Positions 17,244-25,363 of a stretch of DNA of 40,698 nt are shown here, in pieces. The translations under genes and the position numbers were made by a program. The DNA comes from Saprospiraceae bacterium (GTDB lineage Bacteria > Bacteroidota > Bacteroidia > Chitinophagales > Saprospiraceae), in assembly GCA_020629255.1 (NCBI GenBank), contig JAHDDR010000012.1, forward strand, positions 1 to 40,698. Reading direction: 5' to 3'. Positions within the stretch are counted from its first letter, which is position 1. Each line of letters starts with the position of its first letter. The notes under the pieces are model-generated. The model saw nothing but the letters and a program-made list of their open reading frames with translations. It did no database searches and was not told where the DNA came from.

Positions 17244-17750
17244 TTGGGAAGTACTTCAACATATCATATTGCTTATATTTCTTTGGGTAGTAATTTTGGA
17301 GATTCAAAAAAAGAATTGGAAAAAGCCATAGAACTTATGGCAGAACATGTAGGGAAAATCATTCAAGTATCCGATATTTACCGCACCAAAGCTTGGGGGC
17401 TTCAAAATCAAGCCGATTTTTTGAATCAGGTAGTTGGTTTGGAGACAGATTTATATCCTCATGATTTGCTTAAAAAAATATTAGGAATCGAATCCGAAAT
17501 GGGGCGGGAAAGAAAGGTAAAATGGGGACAAAGGAACATTGATTTGGATATTTTATTGTATGATGATTATGTGATAGATACCCAATCATTAGTAATTCCG
17601 CATCCGAGGATGCACGAACGGAATTTTGTATTGTACCCTCTATTCGATTTGAACCCGTTTTTGGTCCATCCGATTTTTCGGCAAACCATTCGAGAGTTGA
17701 AAGCTTGGTGCCAAGATGAATTGGATGTTCATAAATTAAAATCAAAGTAG
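17244..17750 (+). CDS. folK: 2-amino-4-hydroxy-6-hydroxymethyldihydropteridine pyrophosphokinase FolK
   Basis: Transfers pyrophosphate from ATP to the pterin substrate in folate synthesis. The family start AYISLGSNFGD, then IYRTKAWG, and the magnesium-binding DLD in GQRNIDLDILLYD are clear; the usual GPR of this motif is GQR here. No ATG exists before the conserved start. The frame opens with TTG at 17166, but that precedes the -7 box at 17208-17215, so I place the start at TTG 17244 (LGSTSTYHIAYISLGSN); an ATT at 17268 would fit the family start even better. The deoxynucleoside kinase gene follows 15 bp later, a common pairing in this phylum. Confidence 0.9.
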   Translation: MGSTSTYHIAYISLGSNFGDSKKELEKAIELMAEHVGKIIQVSDIYRTKAWGLQNQADFLNQVVGLETDLYPHDLLKKILGIESEMGRERKVKWGQRNIDLDILLYDDYVIDTQSLVIPHPRMHERNFVLYPLFDLNPFLVHPIFRQTIRELKAWCQDELDVHKLKSK

Positions 17751-17765
17751 AAGAAAATCAAACGA

Positions 17766-18413
17766 TTGAAAGAAGAAATTCCATACCGGTTTGTTGCTGT
17801 GGAGGGCAATATAGGAGCAGGAAAAACAACGCTTTGCAAAATGTTGAGTGAGGATTGGGGGACTCGGTTGGTCTTGGAACAATTTTCGGATAATCCTTTT
17901 TTGCCTCATTTTTATCAAGATGCAGAACGGCATGCATTTACGGTGGAGTTGTTTTTTATGACGGAACGCCACAAGCAATTGCAAGAGGCGTTCAATCATC
18001 AAGACTTGTTCAATCCATTAACCATTGCGGATTATTTCTTCATCAAAACCTTGTTGTTTGCTGGGCAGAATCTCAAAAAAGACGAATTGAATTTATTTCG
18101 CCGTTTATTCAATGTCTTGAACTCTACGTTTCCAAAACCTGATTTACTAGTATACTTACATCGCCCAGTTGAAGTGTTACTTCAAAATATAGCAAAAAGG
18201 GGAAGACCCTACGAACAAGACATTTCGCACGATTATCTGAAAACTATCCAAGATGCATACTTGGATTATTTCAAAATGGAAAAAGATGTGCCGATCATCA
18301 TTTTGGATGTAGGAGACAAAGATTTCACGATGGATGCTGGAGTATATGATGAAATCAAATCCAAGATTTCTTCCCATCATTCCAAAGGAATGGAATTGTT
18401 GGAATTAGATTAG
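17766..18413 (+). CDS. deoxynucleoside kinase
   Basis: 215-residue kinase of the dNK/dCK/dGK family that phosphorylates deoxynucleosides for salvage. The P-loop GNIGAGKTT is at 14-22, preceded by FVAVEG; other family marks are LEQFSDNPFLPHFY, TIADYFFIKTLLFA, VYLHRPVEVLLQNIAKRGR and EQDIS. The start codon is TTG at 17766; no ATG lies between the folK stop and the P-loop. Deoxyadenosine/deoxyguanosine specificity is common among Bacteroidota members but cannot be read here. Cotranscription with folK is likely. Confidence 0.92.
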   Translation: MKEEIPYRFVAVEGNIGAGKTTLCKMLSEDWGTRLVLEQFSDNPFLPHFYQDAERHAFTVELFFMTERHKQLQEAFNHQDLFNPLTIADYFFIKTLLFAGQNLKKDELNLFRRLFNVLNSTFPKPDLLVYLHRPVEVLLQNIAKRGRPYEQDISHDYLKTIQDAYLDYFKMEKDVPIIILDVGDKDFTMDAGVYDEIKSKISSHHSKGMELLELD

Positions 18414-18504
18414 GGATGAGGAAATCGGGCTATTAAAAGGAAATACAACGCAGAGAAAACCAAAATTTATAGCAAGATGCGTAGATTGTTTTTTACGAAC
18501 TCCC

Positions 18505-19008
18505 TTAACTTCCTCGCGTATATTTCTTAATGAGTTCCTGATGTTCCGGATACAAATGTAAGAGCTCGGCTCTTTCCCCGTGTTGATAATCTTCATAATC
18601 AAACCCCGGAGACATGCTTGTTCCCATTAAGGCATAGGAACCACCTTCTTTGAGCCGGCAACCTTGCCAAACACCTCCTTTTACGCAGAATTGAGGAATT
18701 TCTCCCCTTATGATGTCAGAACCTAAGGTAACCATGCTCCCTTTTCCACCTTCGGTAAGATGAAACATTTCGACAGCACCGCCCTTATAAAAATGGAAGA
18801 TTTCGTCACCGGGCAATCGATGCAAAGCCGAAAAAGTTTCGGTTGTGATAAGGTAGTATATGGTGGAATAAAGTTTTCTTTCCTTATCTGTTCGAGTCAG
18901 AATCTGTTCTTTCGATTGATACATTTCTTTAAAATACCCTCCTTCTATGGGTAAAGGCTCTAAACCAAGGGCCTTGATGATTTGTTTTGCTTCATTATTT
19001 ATGTTCAT
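18505..19008 (-). CDS. DUF985 cupin-superfamily protein
   Basis: 167 residues covering the whole DUF985 fold: LGLEPLPIEGGYFKEMYQS, STIYYLIT, SALHRLPGDEIFHFYKGG, GGVWQGCRL, YALMGTSMSPGFDYEDYQHG. It is a small beta-barrel of the RmlC-like cupin class; biochemical function is not established for most members. It is divergent from the superoxide dismutase gene, with 57 bp between their start codons. Confidence 0.9.
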   Translation of the reverse strand: MNINNEAKQIIKALGLEPLPIEGGYFKEMYQSKEQILTRTDKERKLYSTIYYLITTETFSALHRLPGDEIFHFYKGGAVEMFHLTEGGKGSMVTLGSDIIRGEIPQFCVKGGVWQGCRLKEGGSYALMGTSMSPGFDYEDYQHGERAELLHLYPEHQELIKKYTRGS

Positions 19009-19065
19009 TCTACTTATTTCTTTACATCTTTATTATATTGCAATCCACAACCAATCTTTAAAAAA

Positions 19066-19836
19066 ATGAATAAAAGAAAGTTTTTGAAAGTTTCCGCCAT
19101 TACGGTAACAGGAATGGCTATTAATCCATTTTTTGGATGCAATACAGCCCAAACAGAACAAAAGGAAACACAACCACTCGCGGATGAACCTCAAAAACAA
19201 TCCCGTACCGGTACCAGAACGGAAGACTTCAAACTTCCGGAATTAACATACCCCGTAGAAGCCTTAGAACCTAATATTGATAAAATGACCATGGAAATCC
19301 ACCATGGAAAACACCATGCGGGTTATGTTCGCAAACTGAATAAGTTTGTGGCTGATACTCCATTCAAAGATATGCCTTTGTTAGATATTATGGCTAATGT
19401 CACAAAAGGAGATATTGGTGTACGGAACAATGGAGGTGGGCATTATAATCACAGTTTATTTTGGAATGTCATTGCTCCGAATACAGGAGGCGAACCAGAA
19501 GGAGAATTGCTTGAAGGTTTAAAAACAGCTTTTGGGACATTTGAAGATTTCAAAAATAAATTTTCTACTTCTGCCAAGATGCGGTTCGGTTCAGGATGGG
19601 CATGGCTCTCTGTCGATGATGCCGGAAAACTATTTGTAAGTTCTACGCCCAATCAGGATAATCCTCTTATGAAAAATATCGTCGAACAAAAAGGAACGCC
19701 TATTTTAGGGATAGATGTTTGGGAGCATGCTTACTATTTGAATTATCAGAATAGGAGAGGGGATTACATTTCAAATTTCTTTAATATCATTGATTGGAAT
19801 AAAGTTTCAGCGAATTATAAAGCAGCTAAAGGCTAA
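19066..19836 (+). CDS. exported lipoprotein superoxide dismutase, Mn/Fe type
   Basis: Fe/Mn-family superoxide dismutase with an export signal. From the ATG at 19066 it has 256 residues: residues 1-25 (NKRKFLKV, hydrophobic stretch, FFGC) resemble a Tat-like signal with Lys-Arg instead of Arg-Arg, followed by a lipobox cysteine at 25. A linker leads to the catalytic domain from about 57. Metal ligands are His79 (MEIHHGKHH), His129 (GGGHYNHSLFW), Asp217 and His221 (DVWEHAYY). GGGHxNH and the QDNP segment favour the manganese or cambialistic subgroup. It would detoxify superoxide outside the cytoplasm. An open frame extends further upstream but starts poorly. Confidence 0.93.
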   Translation: MNKRKFLKVSAITVTGMAINPFFGCNTAQTEQKETQPLADEPQKQSRTGTRTEDFKLPELTYPVEALEPNIDKMTMEIHHGKHHAGYVRKLNKFVADTPFKDMPLLDIMANVTKGDIGVRNNGGGHYNHSLFWNVIAPNTGGEPEGELLEGLKTAFGTFEDFKNKFSTSAKMRFGSGWAWLSVDDAGKLFVSSTPNQDNPLMKNIVEQKGTPILGIDVWEHAYYLNYQNRRGDYISNFFNIIDWNKVSANYKAAKG

Positions 19837-19978
19837 ATGAATAAAATGTCTTTTTGAAGATAATTGTCGAAATATAAAAAGATATATGCTTGATTTTTGA
19901 AATAATAATTTGTATTTTGCATAAGTATTCAAGTATATCTTTTGAATACAATTTGTCATAGGGTGTTCAAATTATTGG

Positions 19979-20010
19979 AGCAGTTGGAGTTTATCTAACT
20001 GCTTCTTTTG
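19979..20010 (+). terminator. rho-independent terminator of the superoxide dismutase gene
   Basis: AGCAGTTGGA-GTTTA-TCTAACTGCT forms a 10-bp stem with one G-U pair and a 5-base loop, followed by TCTTTTG. It lies between converging genes. A second hairpin (GTATTCAA / TTGAATAC, 19925-19949) precedes it. Confidence 0.7.
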
Positions 20011-20017
20011 TATATCA

Positions 20018-20572
20018 TCAGCCCTTTTTCCTTAATAATGCTGTTTGTTTTCCCTTAATAGGATAGCTTTCTACTTTTGGAATACTATCGATTCCTCCTG
20101 TGATGTGGATTGGAGAACTGTCGCCTTGTAGTATTTCAAAAAAGATTCCTTCATTCGATTTTTGATATGTAGCAGATAAAACGGCTTTTCCAACAGAAAA
20201 TCTGGTAGAAAGTTGGTTGCCTAGCAAATAAGCATCCAGAACAATCGAATTTTGTTCATCTATGGCATAAATGCCATTTTCAGGTTCTTTGATAATTAGG
20301 CGATAATCTCTGAGGCCCTTTATTTTGTTTTCCCCATATATCAGTTGCCAGATATAAATACTATCCTTTTCGGTAGGTTGGATAACCAGTCCCATAGGTA
20401 CTTCCTTGTTGGGTTTTCCCAAGGATTCTATGAGCAATGTTCCGGTATATTCTCCCACCCAATCTTTAGGGAATTGATAGCTCTTTTTTGCTCCTGATTG
20501 AGGGCTTTGCACTTTCTTAGTTTGGCAACTAAAAAAGATAAGGACAGAAATTGTCAAAAAACACCACCGCAT
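20018..20572 (-). CDS. hypothetical lipoprotein
   Basis: 184 residues with a lipoprotein signal, hydrophobic core and FFSC lipobox (Cys16). The mature part is beta-rich, with segments such as WVGEYTGTLLIES, IWQLIYGEN and GIYAIDEQNSIVLDAYLLGN. This pattern resembles small lipocalin-like lipoproteins of Bacteroidota, but no named family is recognised. It is divergent from the M1 peptidase gene. Confidence 0.75.
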   Translation of the reverse strand: MRWCFLTISVLIFFSCQTKKVQSPQSGAKKSYQFPKDWVGEYTGTLLIESLGKPNKEVPMGLVIQPTEKDSIYIWQLIYGENKIKGLRDYRLIIKEPENGIYAIDEQNSIVLDAYLLGNQLSTRFSVGKAVLSATYQKSNEGIFFEILQGDSSPIHITGGIDSIPKVESYPIKGKQTALLRKKG

Positions 20573-20600
20573 GGCATGATATTTATATGATGAATAATAT

Positions 20601-20608
20601 TAATATTG
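20601..20608 (+). promoter_or_regulatory. possible -7 box (TAATATTG) for the M1 peptidase
   Basis: One mismatch from TAnnTTTG, 18 bases before the M1 peptidase ATG. It lies 4 bp from the opposing -7 box of the lipoprotein gene. Confidence 0.35.
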
Positions 20609-20612
20609 TAAG

Positions 20613-20620
20613 CAAAATTA
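20613..20620 (-). promoter_or_regulatory. -7 promoter box (TAATTTTG) for the hypothetical lipoprotein
   Basis: Perfect minus-strand TAnnTTTG, 40 bases before the lipoprotein ATG. The divergent promoters of this 54-bp region nearly overlap, so the two genes may compete for polymerase. Confidence 0.5.
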
Positions 20621-20626
20621 GGATTT

Positions 20627-23600
20627 ATGAACAAATTAGTGCTATTGACCCTCACAATGTTCTTTTGTGGTAATCTTTTATCCCAAACCACAACAGATGC
20701 TTATTTCCAGCAAGAAGTAAACTACGACATGGATGTCCGTTTGGATGATGAGCAACATCGATTGGATGGAACCGTAGACATGGAATACACCAATCATTCT
20801 CCTGATGAACTATCCGAAATTTTTCTACATCTTTGGCCCAATGCTTACAAAAATAGGAATACATCTTTAGGGCAGCAGTTGTTGGAGAACGGCGATAAGG
20901 ATTTCTATTTTGCCAAAAGGGATGCTCTAGGGAAATTCATGGAATTGGATATCCGGATAAACGGAAAAGTGGTAGAATGGGATTATTGGGAAAAAATGCC
21001 AGATGTAGCTCAAATCATTCTTTCAAAACCACTCAAATCCGGAGAAAAATTAGAGATAAATACATCTTTTCTTCTAAAAATACCTGAATCTTTTTCTCGT
21101 TTAGGGCATGTCGAGCAATCCTACCAAATGACCCAATGGTATCCTAAACCTGCCGTATATGATCACAAAGGTTGGCACCCGATGCCCTACTTGGATCAAG
21201 GAGAGTTTTATTCTGAGTTCGGTAATTTTGATGTGAAAATAACCTTGCCCTCTAATTATGTAGTAGGAGCAACAGGAGTATTGCAAAACGAAGAGGAAAT
21301 TGCTTTTTTGAATGAAAAAGTCGAGGCAACCCAAAAAATCATTAAATCAAATGGTTTTGAACATGTTGACAATGATTCCTTTCCGCCTTCAAGCGGAACA
21401 TCAAAAACCATCAGATACTTAGCAGAGAATGTTCATGATTTTGCCTGGTTTGCGGATAAAAGGTTTCATGTGGATAAGAGCGAAGTAACATTGGCTTCCG
21501 GAAAAACGGTAGACACTTATGTCATGTTTACGGGGCAGCAATCAGATAAATGGGCAAAGGCAATAGAGTATGTGAATCGCTCGGTTAAATTTTATTCTGC
21601 TGAAGTGGGAGAATATCCTTACCCTCAGGCCACTGCCGTGCAGAGTGCCTTGAGTGCCGGAGCCGGAATGGAATATCCGATGATTACAGTAATAGGATTA
21701 TCCGGTTCGGATAAGAGTTTGGATGAAGTCATTACCCATGAAGTCGGGCACAATTGGTTCTATGGTATTCTAGCTTCCAACGAGAGGGAATTTGCTTGGA
21801 TGGATGAAGGCTTCAACTCATTTTATGAGCAGAAATATATGTCCAAGTATTATAAGAAAAAGGAATCTTATTTGGGCTATGATAAAGTTTCAGGCGTAAG
21901 CCCGGGCGAAGCCAACCAACTCAGTTTTTATATTCCGATGAGAAGGCATGATGACCAACCCATCAATACACCTTCCCAAGATTTGACTTTGATGAATTAT
22001 TGGATGACCGCTTATGATAAACCCGCATATTTGCTTCATTATCTAGAAAGTTATCTGGGAGCAGAAGCCTTTGATGAAATGATGCAAACCTATTTTGAAC
22101 GATGGAAATTTAAGCACCCTTATCCAGAAGATGTGAGAAAGGTGTTCGAAGAAGTCTCCGGCAAAGATTTGTCCTGGTGGTTCGATGGCTTAATCAATAC
22201 CACCGACCATTTGGATTACAAAGCTGAAAAAATAAACCGAAAAGATGGTTCTTATGAACTAACCATCACTAACAAGGGGGAAATTATAGCCCCATTTCCG
22301 GTTCAGGTGCAGAAAGATGGAGAATATATTGAAACTGTTTGGGTAGAAGGTTTCGAAGGAGAAAAAAATATCAATATTCCAGTATCGGAAGCGGATAAGT
22401 TTGTTATCGATGCCAATAAAAAAATGCCTGATTTCAATCGCCGGAACAATACCATTACCAGCAAGGGAGGAAAAATGGAACCTTTCAAATTTAAATTTTT
22501 GGGCGGGGTTGAGAATCCAGATAGAACTACCATTTATTGGACACCCATCGTGGGGCTGAACAAATACAATGGTTTTATGGCAGGACTGTCTATGTACAAT
22601 ACGTTAATTCCTTCGAAATCTTTCGAATGGTCGGTGGCTCCCATGTTCGGTTTTCGATCAAAAGATGTAACCGGTTTAGCGAATCTCACTTATCATTTGT
22701 ATCCGGAAAGTTTACAGCGAGTGAGTTTAGGATTGGGTTACAAAGGATTCAGTTATTTTGAAAATTCTTTCTATAAGGATGAATTCGGAGCTTCTGCCGA
22801 TTTAGATTACCACAGAATCAATCCTAAAATAGAAATAGAATTCAAAAATAAAAGAGCTAGGAGTAAATATAAGCAAACCTTGACTATAGAAGGCAGGATC
22901 ATTGCTCAACAGCAAATAGGAACCTTAGCTATCGTTGAACCGGATACAGCCTTATCGTATTCGGGGCATGAAGTAGAATGGCGTGTCATTCCTAAATTAT
23001 CGTATGAACTTAAAAAAGAAACTAAAATTAATCCTTTTTCAATTCGAGCGGCATTAGAACAAGAATCCTATGATACCGGAACAAAGGCCAATTATTTGAA
23101 ATTTTCAGCAGAAGCCAAAGTTCAAGTTAATTATTCGGCTCATTCTGCTATAAAAATCAGAATTTTTGGAGGAGGGTTTTTAATGAATTCGAAAAAAGAA
23201 TTGTTGTCGGCACAAAGAGGTGCATTTTCATTGCTAGGAACAGGAAATGCCGATTGGACATTTGATAATTATTATTTTGGAAGAAATGAAATGAGTGGTA
23301 TGTTTTCCCAACAAGTGAATGATTCACAAGGAGGTGGATTCAAGGTGCCATTATCAGAAGATTCGAGTAGTTCTTTTGGAATGAGCAATGTGGGGGTGAT
23401 GGCATTAAACGTAAAAATAGATCCTCCTTTTAAAATGCCAAATATGTTCAAAATCAGGCTTTACGCAGATATTGGTTTCGCCTTGGACAAAAGTGAAGGA
23501 GGTAGTACAACGACTTTATTCAATAGTGGTCTAGCCATAAGCGTATTCCAAGATATTTTTGAAATCTATTTGCCTTTTTATTTCAAAGGAGGAGAGAATG

Positions 23601-23743
23601 TTGATCCTACTACAGGTATTGGAGCTTCTAAGAATTTAGCAACTCATTACTTGTCCAAAGGGAACTACGGTTCTCGGATCACATTTAAACTACACCTTAA
23701 TCGTTTGAATCCGTTTAAATACGCTTATAATTTTGATTTGTAA
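20627..23743 (+). CDS. M1-family metallopeptidase with C-terminal beta-barrel-like region
   Basis: 1038 residues. Signal peptide 1-20 (NLLSQ). The N-terminal beta domain (about 25-270) and catalytic gluzincin domain follow the M1 plan: GAGMEYP near 346-351 in place of GAMEN, zinc motif HEVGH at 371-375, and distal zinc ligand Glu394 in WMDEGFN. A helical region extends to about 540 and a beta domain to about 620. The last 400 residues alternate aromatic and polar residues in many predicted strands and end KLHLNRLNPFKYAYNFDL, like an outer-membrane barrel. I infer a peptidase held at the outer membrane. Most M1 peptidases lack this C-terminal part. Confidence 0.88.
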   Translation: MNKLVLLTLTMFFCGNLLSQTTTDAYFQQEVNYDMDVRLDDEQHRLDGTVDMEYTNHSPDELSEIFLHLWPNAYKNRNTSLGQQLLENGDKDFYFAKRDALGKFMELDIRINGKVVEWDYWEKMPDVAQIILSKPLKSGEKLEINTSFLLKIPESFSRLGHVEQSYQMTQWYPKPAVYDHKGWHPMPYLDQGEFYSEFGNFDVKITLPSNYVVGATGVLQNEEEIAFLNEKVEATQKIIKSNGFEHVDNDSFPPSSGTSKTIRYLAENVHDFAWFADKRFHVDKSEVTLASGKTVDTYVMFTGQQSDKWAKAIEYVNRSVKFYSAEVGEYPYPQATAVQSALSAGAGMEYPMITVIGLSGSDKSLDEVITHEVGHNWFYGILASNEREFAWMDEGFNSFYEQKYMSKYYKKKESYLGYDKVSGVSPGEANQLSFYIPMRRHDDQPINTPSQDLTLMNYWMTAYDKPAYLLHYLESYLGAEAFDEMMQTYFERWKFKHPYPEDVRKVFEEVSGKDLSWWFDGLINTTDHLDYKAEKINRKDGSYELTITNKGEIIAPFPVQVQKDGEYIETVWVEGFEGEKNINIPVSEADKFVIDANKKMPDFNRRNNTITSKGGKMEPFKFKFLGGVENPDRTTIYWTPIVGLNKYNGFMAGLSMYNTLIPSKSFEWSVAPMFGFRSKDVTGLANLTYHLYPESLQRVSLGLGYKGFSYFENSFYKDEFGASADLDYHRINPKIEIEFKNKRARSKYKQTLTIEGRIIAQQQIGTLAIVEPDTALSYSGHEVEWRVIPKLSYELKKETKINPFSIRAALEQESYDTGTKANYLKFSAEAKVQVNYSAHSAIKIRIFGGGFLMNSKKELLSAQRGAFSLLGTGNADWTFDNYYFGRNEMSGMFSQQVNDSQGGGFKVPLSEDSSSSFGMSNVGVMALNVKIDPPFKMPNMFKIRLYADIGFALDKSEGGSTTTLFNSGLAISVFQDIFEIYLPFYFKGGENVDPTTGIGASKNLATHYLSKGNYGSRITFKLHLNRLNPFKYAYNFDL

Positions 23744-23775
23744 TAGCTGAATATTAGAAGTCGTTTAAATTATCA

Positions 23776-23783
23776 TACATTTG
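23776..23783 (+). promoter_or_regulatory. -7 promoter box (TACATTTG)
   Basis: Perfect TAnnTTTG followed by CAGCC, 32 bases before the ATG of the LYS1/alanine-dehydrogenase-like gene. Confidence 0.65.
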
Positions 23784-23815
23784 CAGCCATCGAAATCAAA
23801 TAGAACCAAAACATC

Positions 23816-25033
23816 ATGAGCAATTTGAAAATAGGGATTATTAGAGAAGGAAAAGTACCACCGGATTCAAGAGTGCCCTTGATTCCTTCCCAGTGTAAAT
23901 CCATGATAGAAAAATACCCGGTAGAGGTGTCGGTTGCTCCTTCGCCCGGTCGTTGTTATAAGGATGAGGAATACTCCTCTTCAGGAATCCTTCTGCAAGA
24001 AAATTTGACCGATTGTGATGTTCTAATGGGGGTGAAAGAGGTTCCTGTTGACCTGCTTATCCCGAATAAAACCTATTTTTTCTTTTCCCATACGATTAAG
24101 AAGCAATCTTACAATCAGAAATTATTGAAGGCATGTGTCGAAAAGAATATCCGACTCGTAGATTATGAAGTCTTAACGGATGAAAACCGGAAACGATTAA
24201 TCGCCTTCGGTGTATTTGCCGGAATGGTGGGGGCTCATAATGGTTTGATGACCTATGGCCAGAGGTCAAAAGAATTCCATCTACCTCGTATGAATTCCTT
24301 TTTCGATTATCAATCAGCAGTAGATGAATACCAAAAAATAAAATGGCCTTCAGGACTGAAAATTGTTCTTACCGGAACGGGCAGGGTAGGCACCGGAGCG
24401 AAAAATGTATTGTTGGATATGAATATCCGAGAAGTAAGTCCTAAAGAATTTTTAGAACAAACCTGCAATGAAGCCGTTTTCACCCAATTGGAATGCAAAG
24501 ATTATGTAGCTCGGAAATCGGATGGCGGTTTTGTGAAAAAAGAATTTTATACCCAACCCGATTTATACGAAAGTATTTTCAAGCCATATACTCAGGTAGC
24601 AGATATCATGATTAATGGGATTTATTGGGACAGCAATTCTCCGGCTTTCTTTTCTTTGGAAGATATGACAGCCGATGATTTTAAGATCAAAACCATTGCG
24701 GATGTCACTTGTGATATTGCTCCGAGTTCATCCATTCCGTCAACCATATTTGCTTCAACGATTGCAGATCCGATTTTCGGTTTCAATCCTAAAACCGGCA
24801 AGGAAGAAGACCCCCATCAAGAACACGTTGTGGACATGATGACCATAGACAATTTACCCAACGAATTGCCCCGTGATGCATCAAAAGCATTCGGCGAACA
24901 ATTCATGAATCATATCCTAGAAGAATTATTGGATGCGGATAGTTCTGTTATACAAAGAGGAACAATTTGCGAAAATGGAGATCTGACATCCCACTTCGAA
25001 TATCTTAGGGATTATTTGGAAGGAAAAGACTAA
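23816..25033 (+). CDS. NAD(P)-dependent oxidoreductase, LYS1/alanine-dehydrogenase-like
   Basis: 405 residues of the AlaDH/PNT superfamily. The N-terminal lobe begins IGIIREGKVPPDSRVPL and includes the conserved FFFSHTIKKQSYNQ and RLVDYEVL; the dinucleotide-binding GTGRVGTGA lies near residue 185; the C-terminal part has INGIYWD and IADVTCDI. This layout is closest to saccharopine dehydrogenase (lysine-forming, LYS1-type) and its bacterial relatives. Whether it acts on saccharopine, alanine or another opine is not readable from the sequence. It has its own promoter and is monocistronic by spacing. Confidence 0.82.
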   Translation: MSNLKIGIIREGKVPPDSRVPLIPSQCKSMIEKYPVEVSVAPSPGRCYKDEEYSSSGILLQENLTDCDVLMGVKEVPVDLLIPNKTYFFFSHTIKKQSYNQKLLKACVEKNIRLVDYEVLTDENRKRLIAFGVFAGMVGAHNGLMTYGQRSKEFHLPRMNSFFDYQSAVDEYQKIKWPSGLKIVLTGTGRVGTGAKNVLLDMNIREVSPKEFLEQTCNEAVFTQLECKDYVARKSDGGFVKKEFYTQPDLYESIFKPYTQVADIMINGIYWDSNSPAFFSLEDMTADDFKIKTIADVTCDIAPSSSIPSTIFASTIADPIFGFNPKTGKEEDPHQEHVVDMMTIDNLPNELPRDASKAFGEQFMNHILEELLDADSSVIQRGTICENGDLTSHFEYLRDYLEGKD

Positions 25034-25363
25034 AAAATCATGTACATATACCCAACGTTGGATTTGATTTATCCGCTACAAAAGTTAAGGATACACTAAA
25101 CTCCTTTCCCCATCGTGAAATAATCTCTAAGAATCAGTCGATTTGCTAAGTGTATTGCTTCTTCTTATCCGCTCAAACCTTATATTTGTAATAGGAGTTT
25201 TATGATGGAATTTTGAGAGAAGAAATTCCTAGTGATTTGGGAATGAAATTTAGGAGCTATTCCAGAAAAAGAGGAAATACAAGAGAACGAAAATGTTGAG
25301 AAAAATGTCTCAAAGAGGAAAAAACCACTTTGGGAAAAAATAGGTCGTTTCCTGTTCGGTCTG
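25034..25363 (+). other. 330-bp interval holding the promoter and probable 5' coding part of the TamB-like gene
   Basis: The interval contains the perfect -7 box at 25181-25188, then AGGAG and ATGATG at 25202. Reading from those ATGs stops after four codons. From 25247 the frame of the large gene is open without an ATG and encodes a charged stretch ending KRKKPLWEKIGRFLFGL just before the membrane helix, which looks like the genuine cytoplasmic N-terminus. 25034-25180 shows nothing recognisable. Confidence 0.55.
25181..25188 (+). promoter_or_regulatory. -7 promoter box (TATATTTG) for the TamB-like gene
   Basis: Perfect TAnnTTTG preceding the TamB-like frame; the transcript would begin near 25195, giving room for the N-terminal extension starting around 25243. 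Confidence 0.55.
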
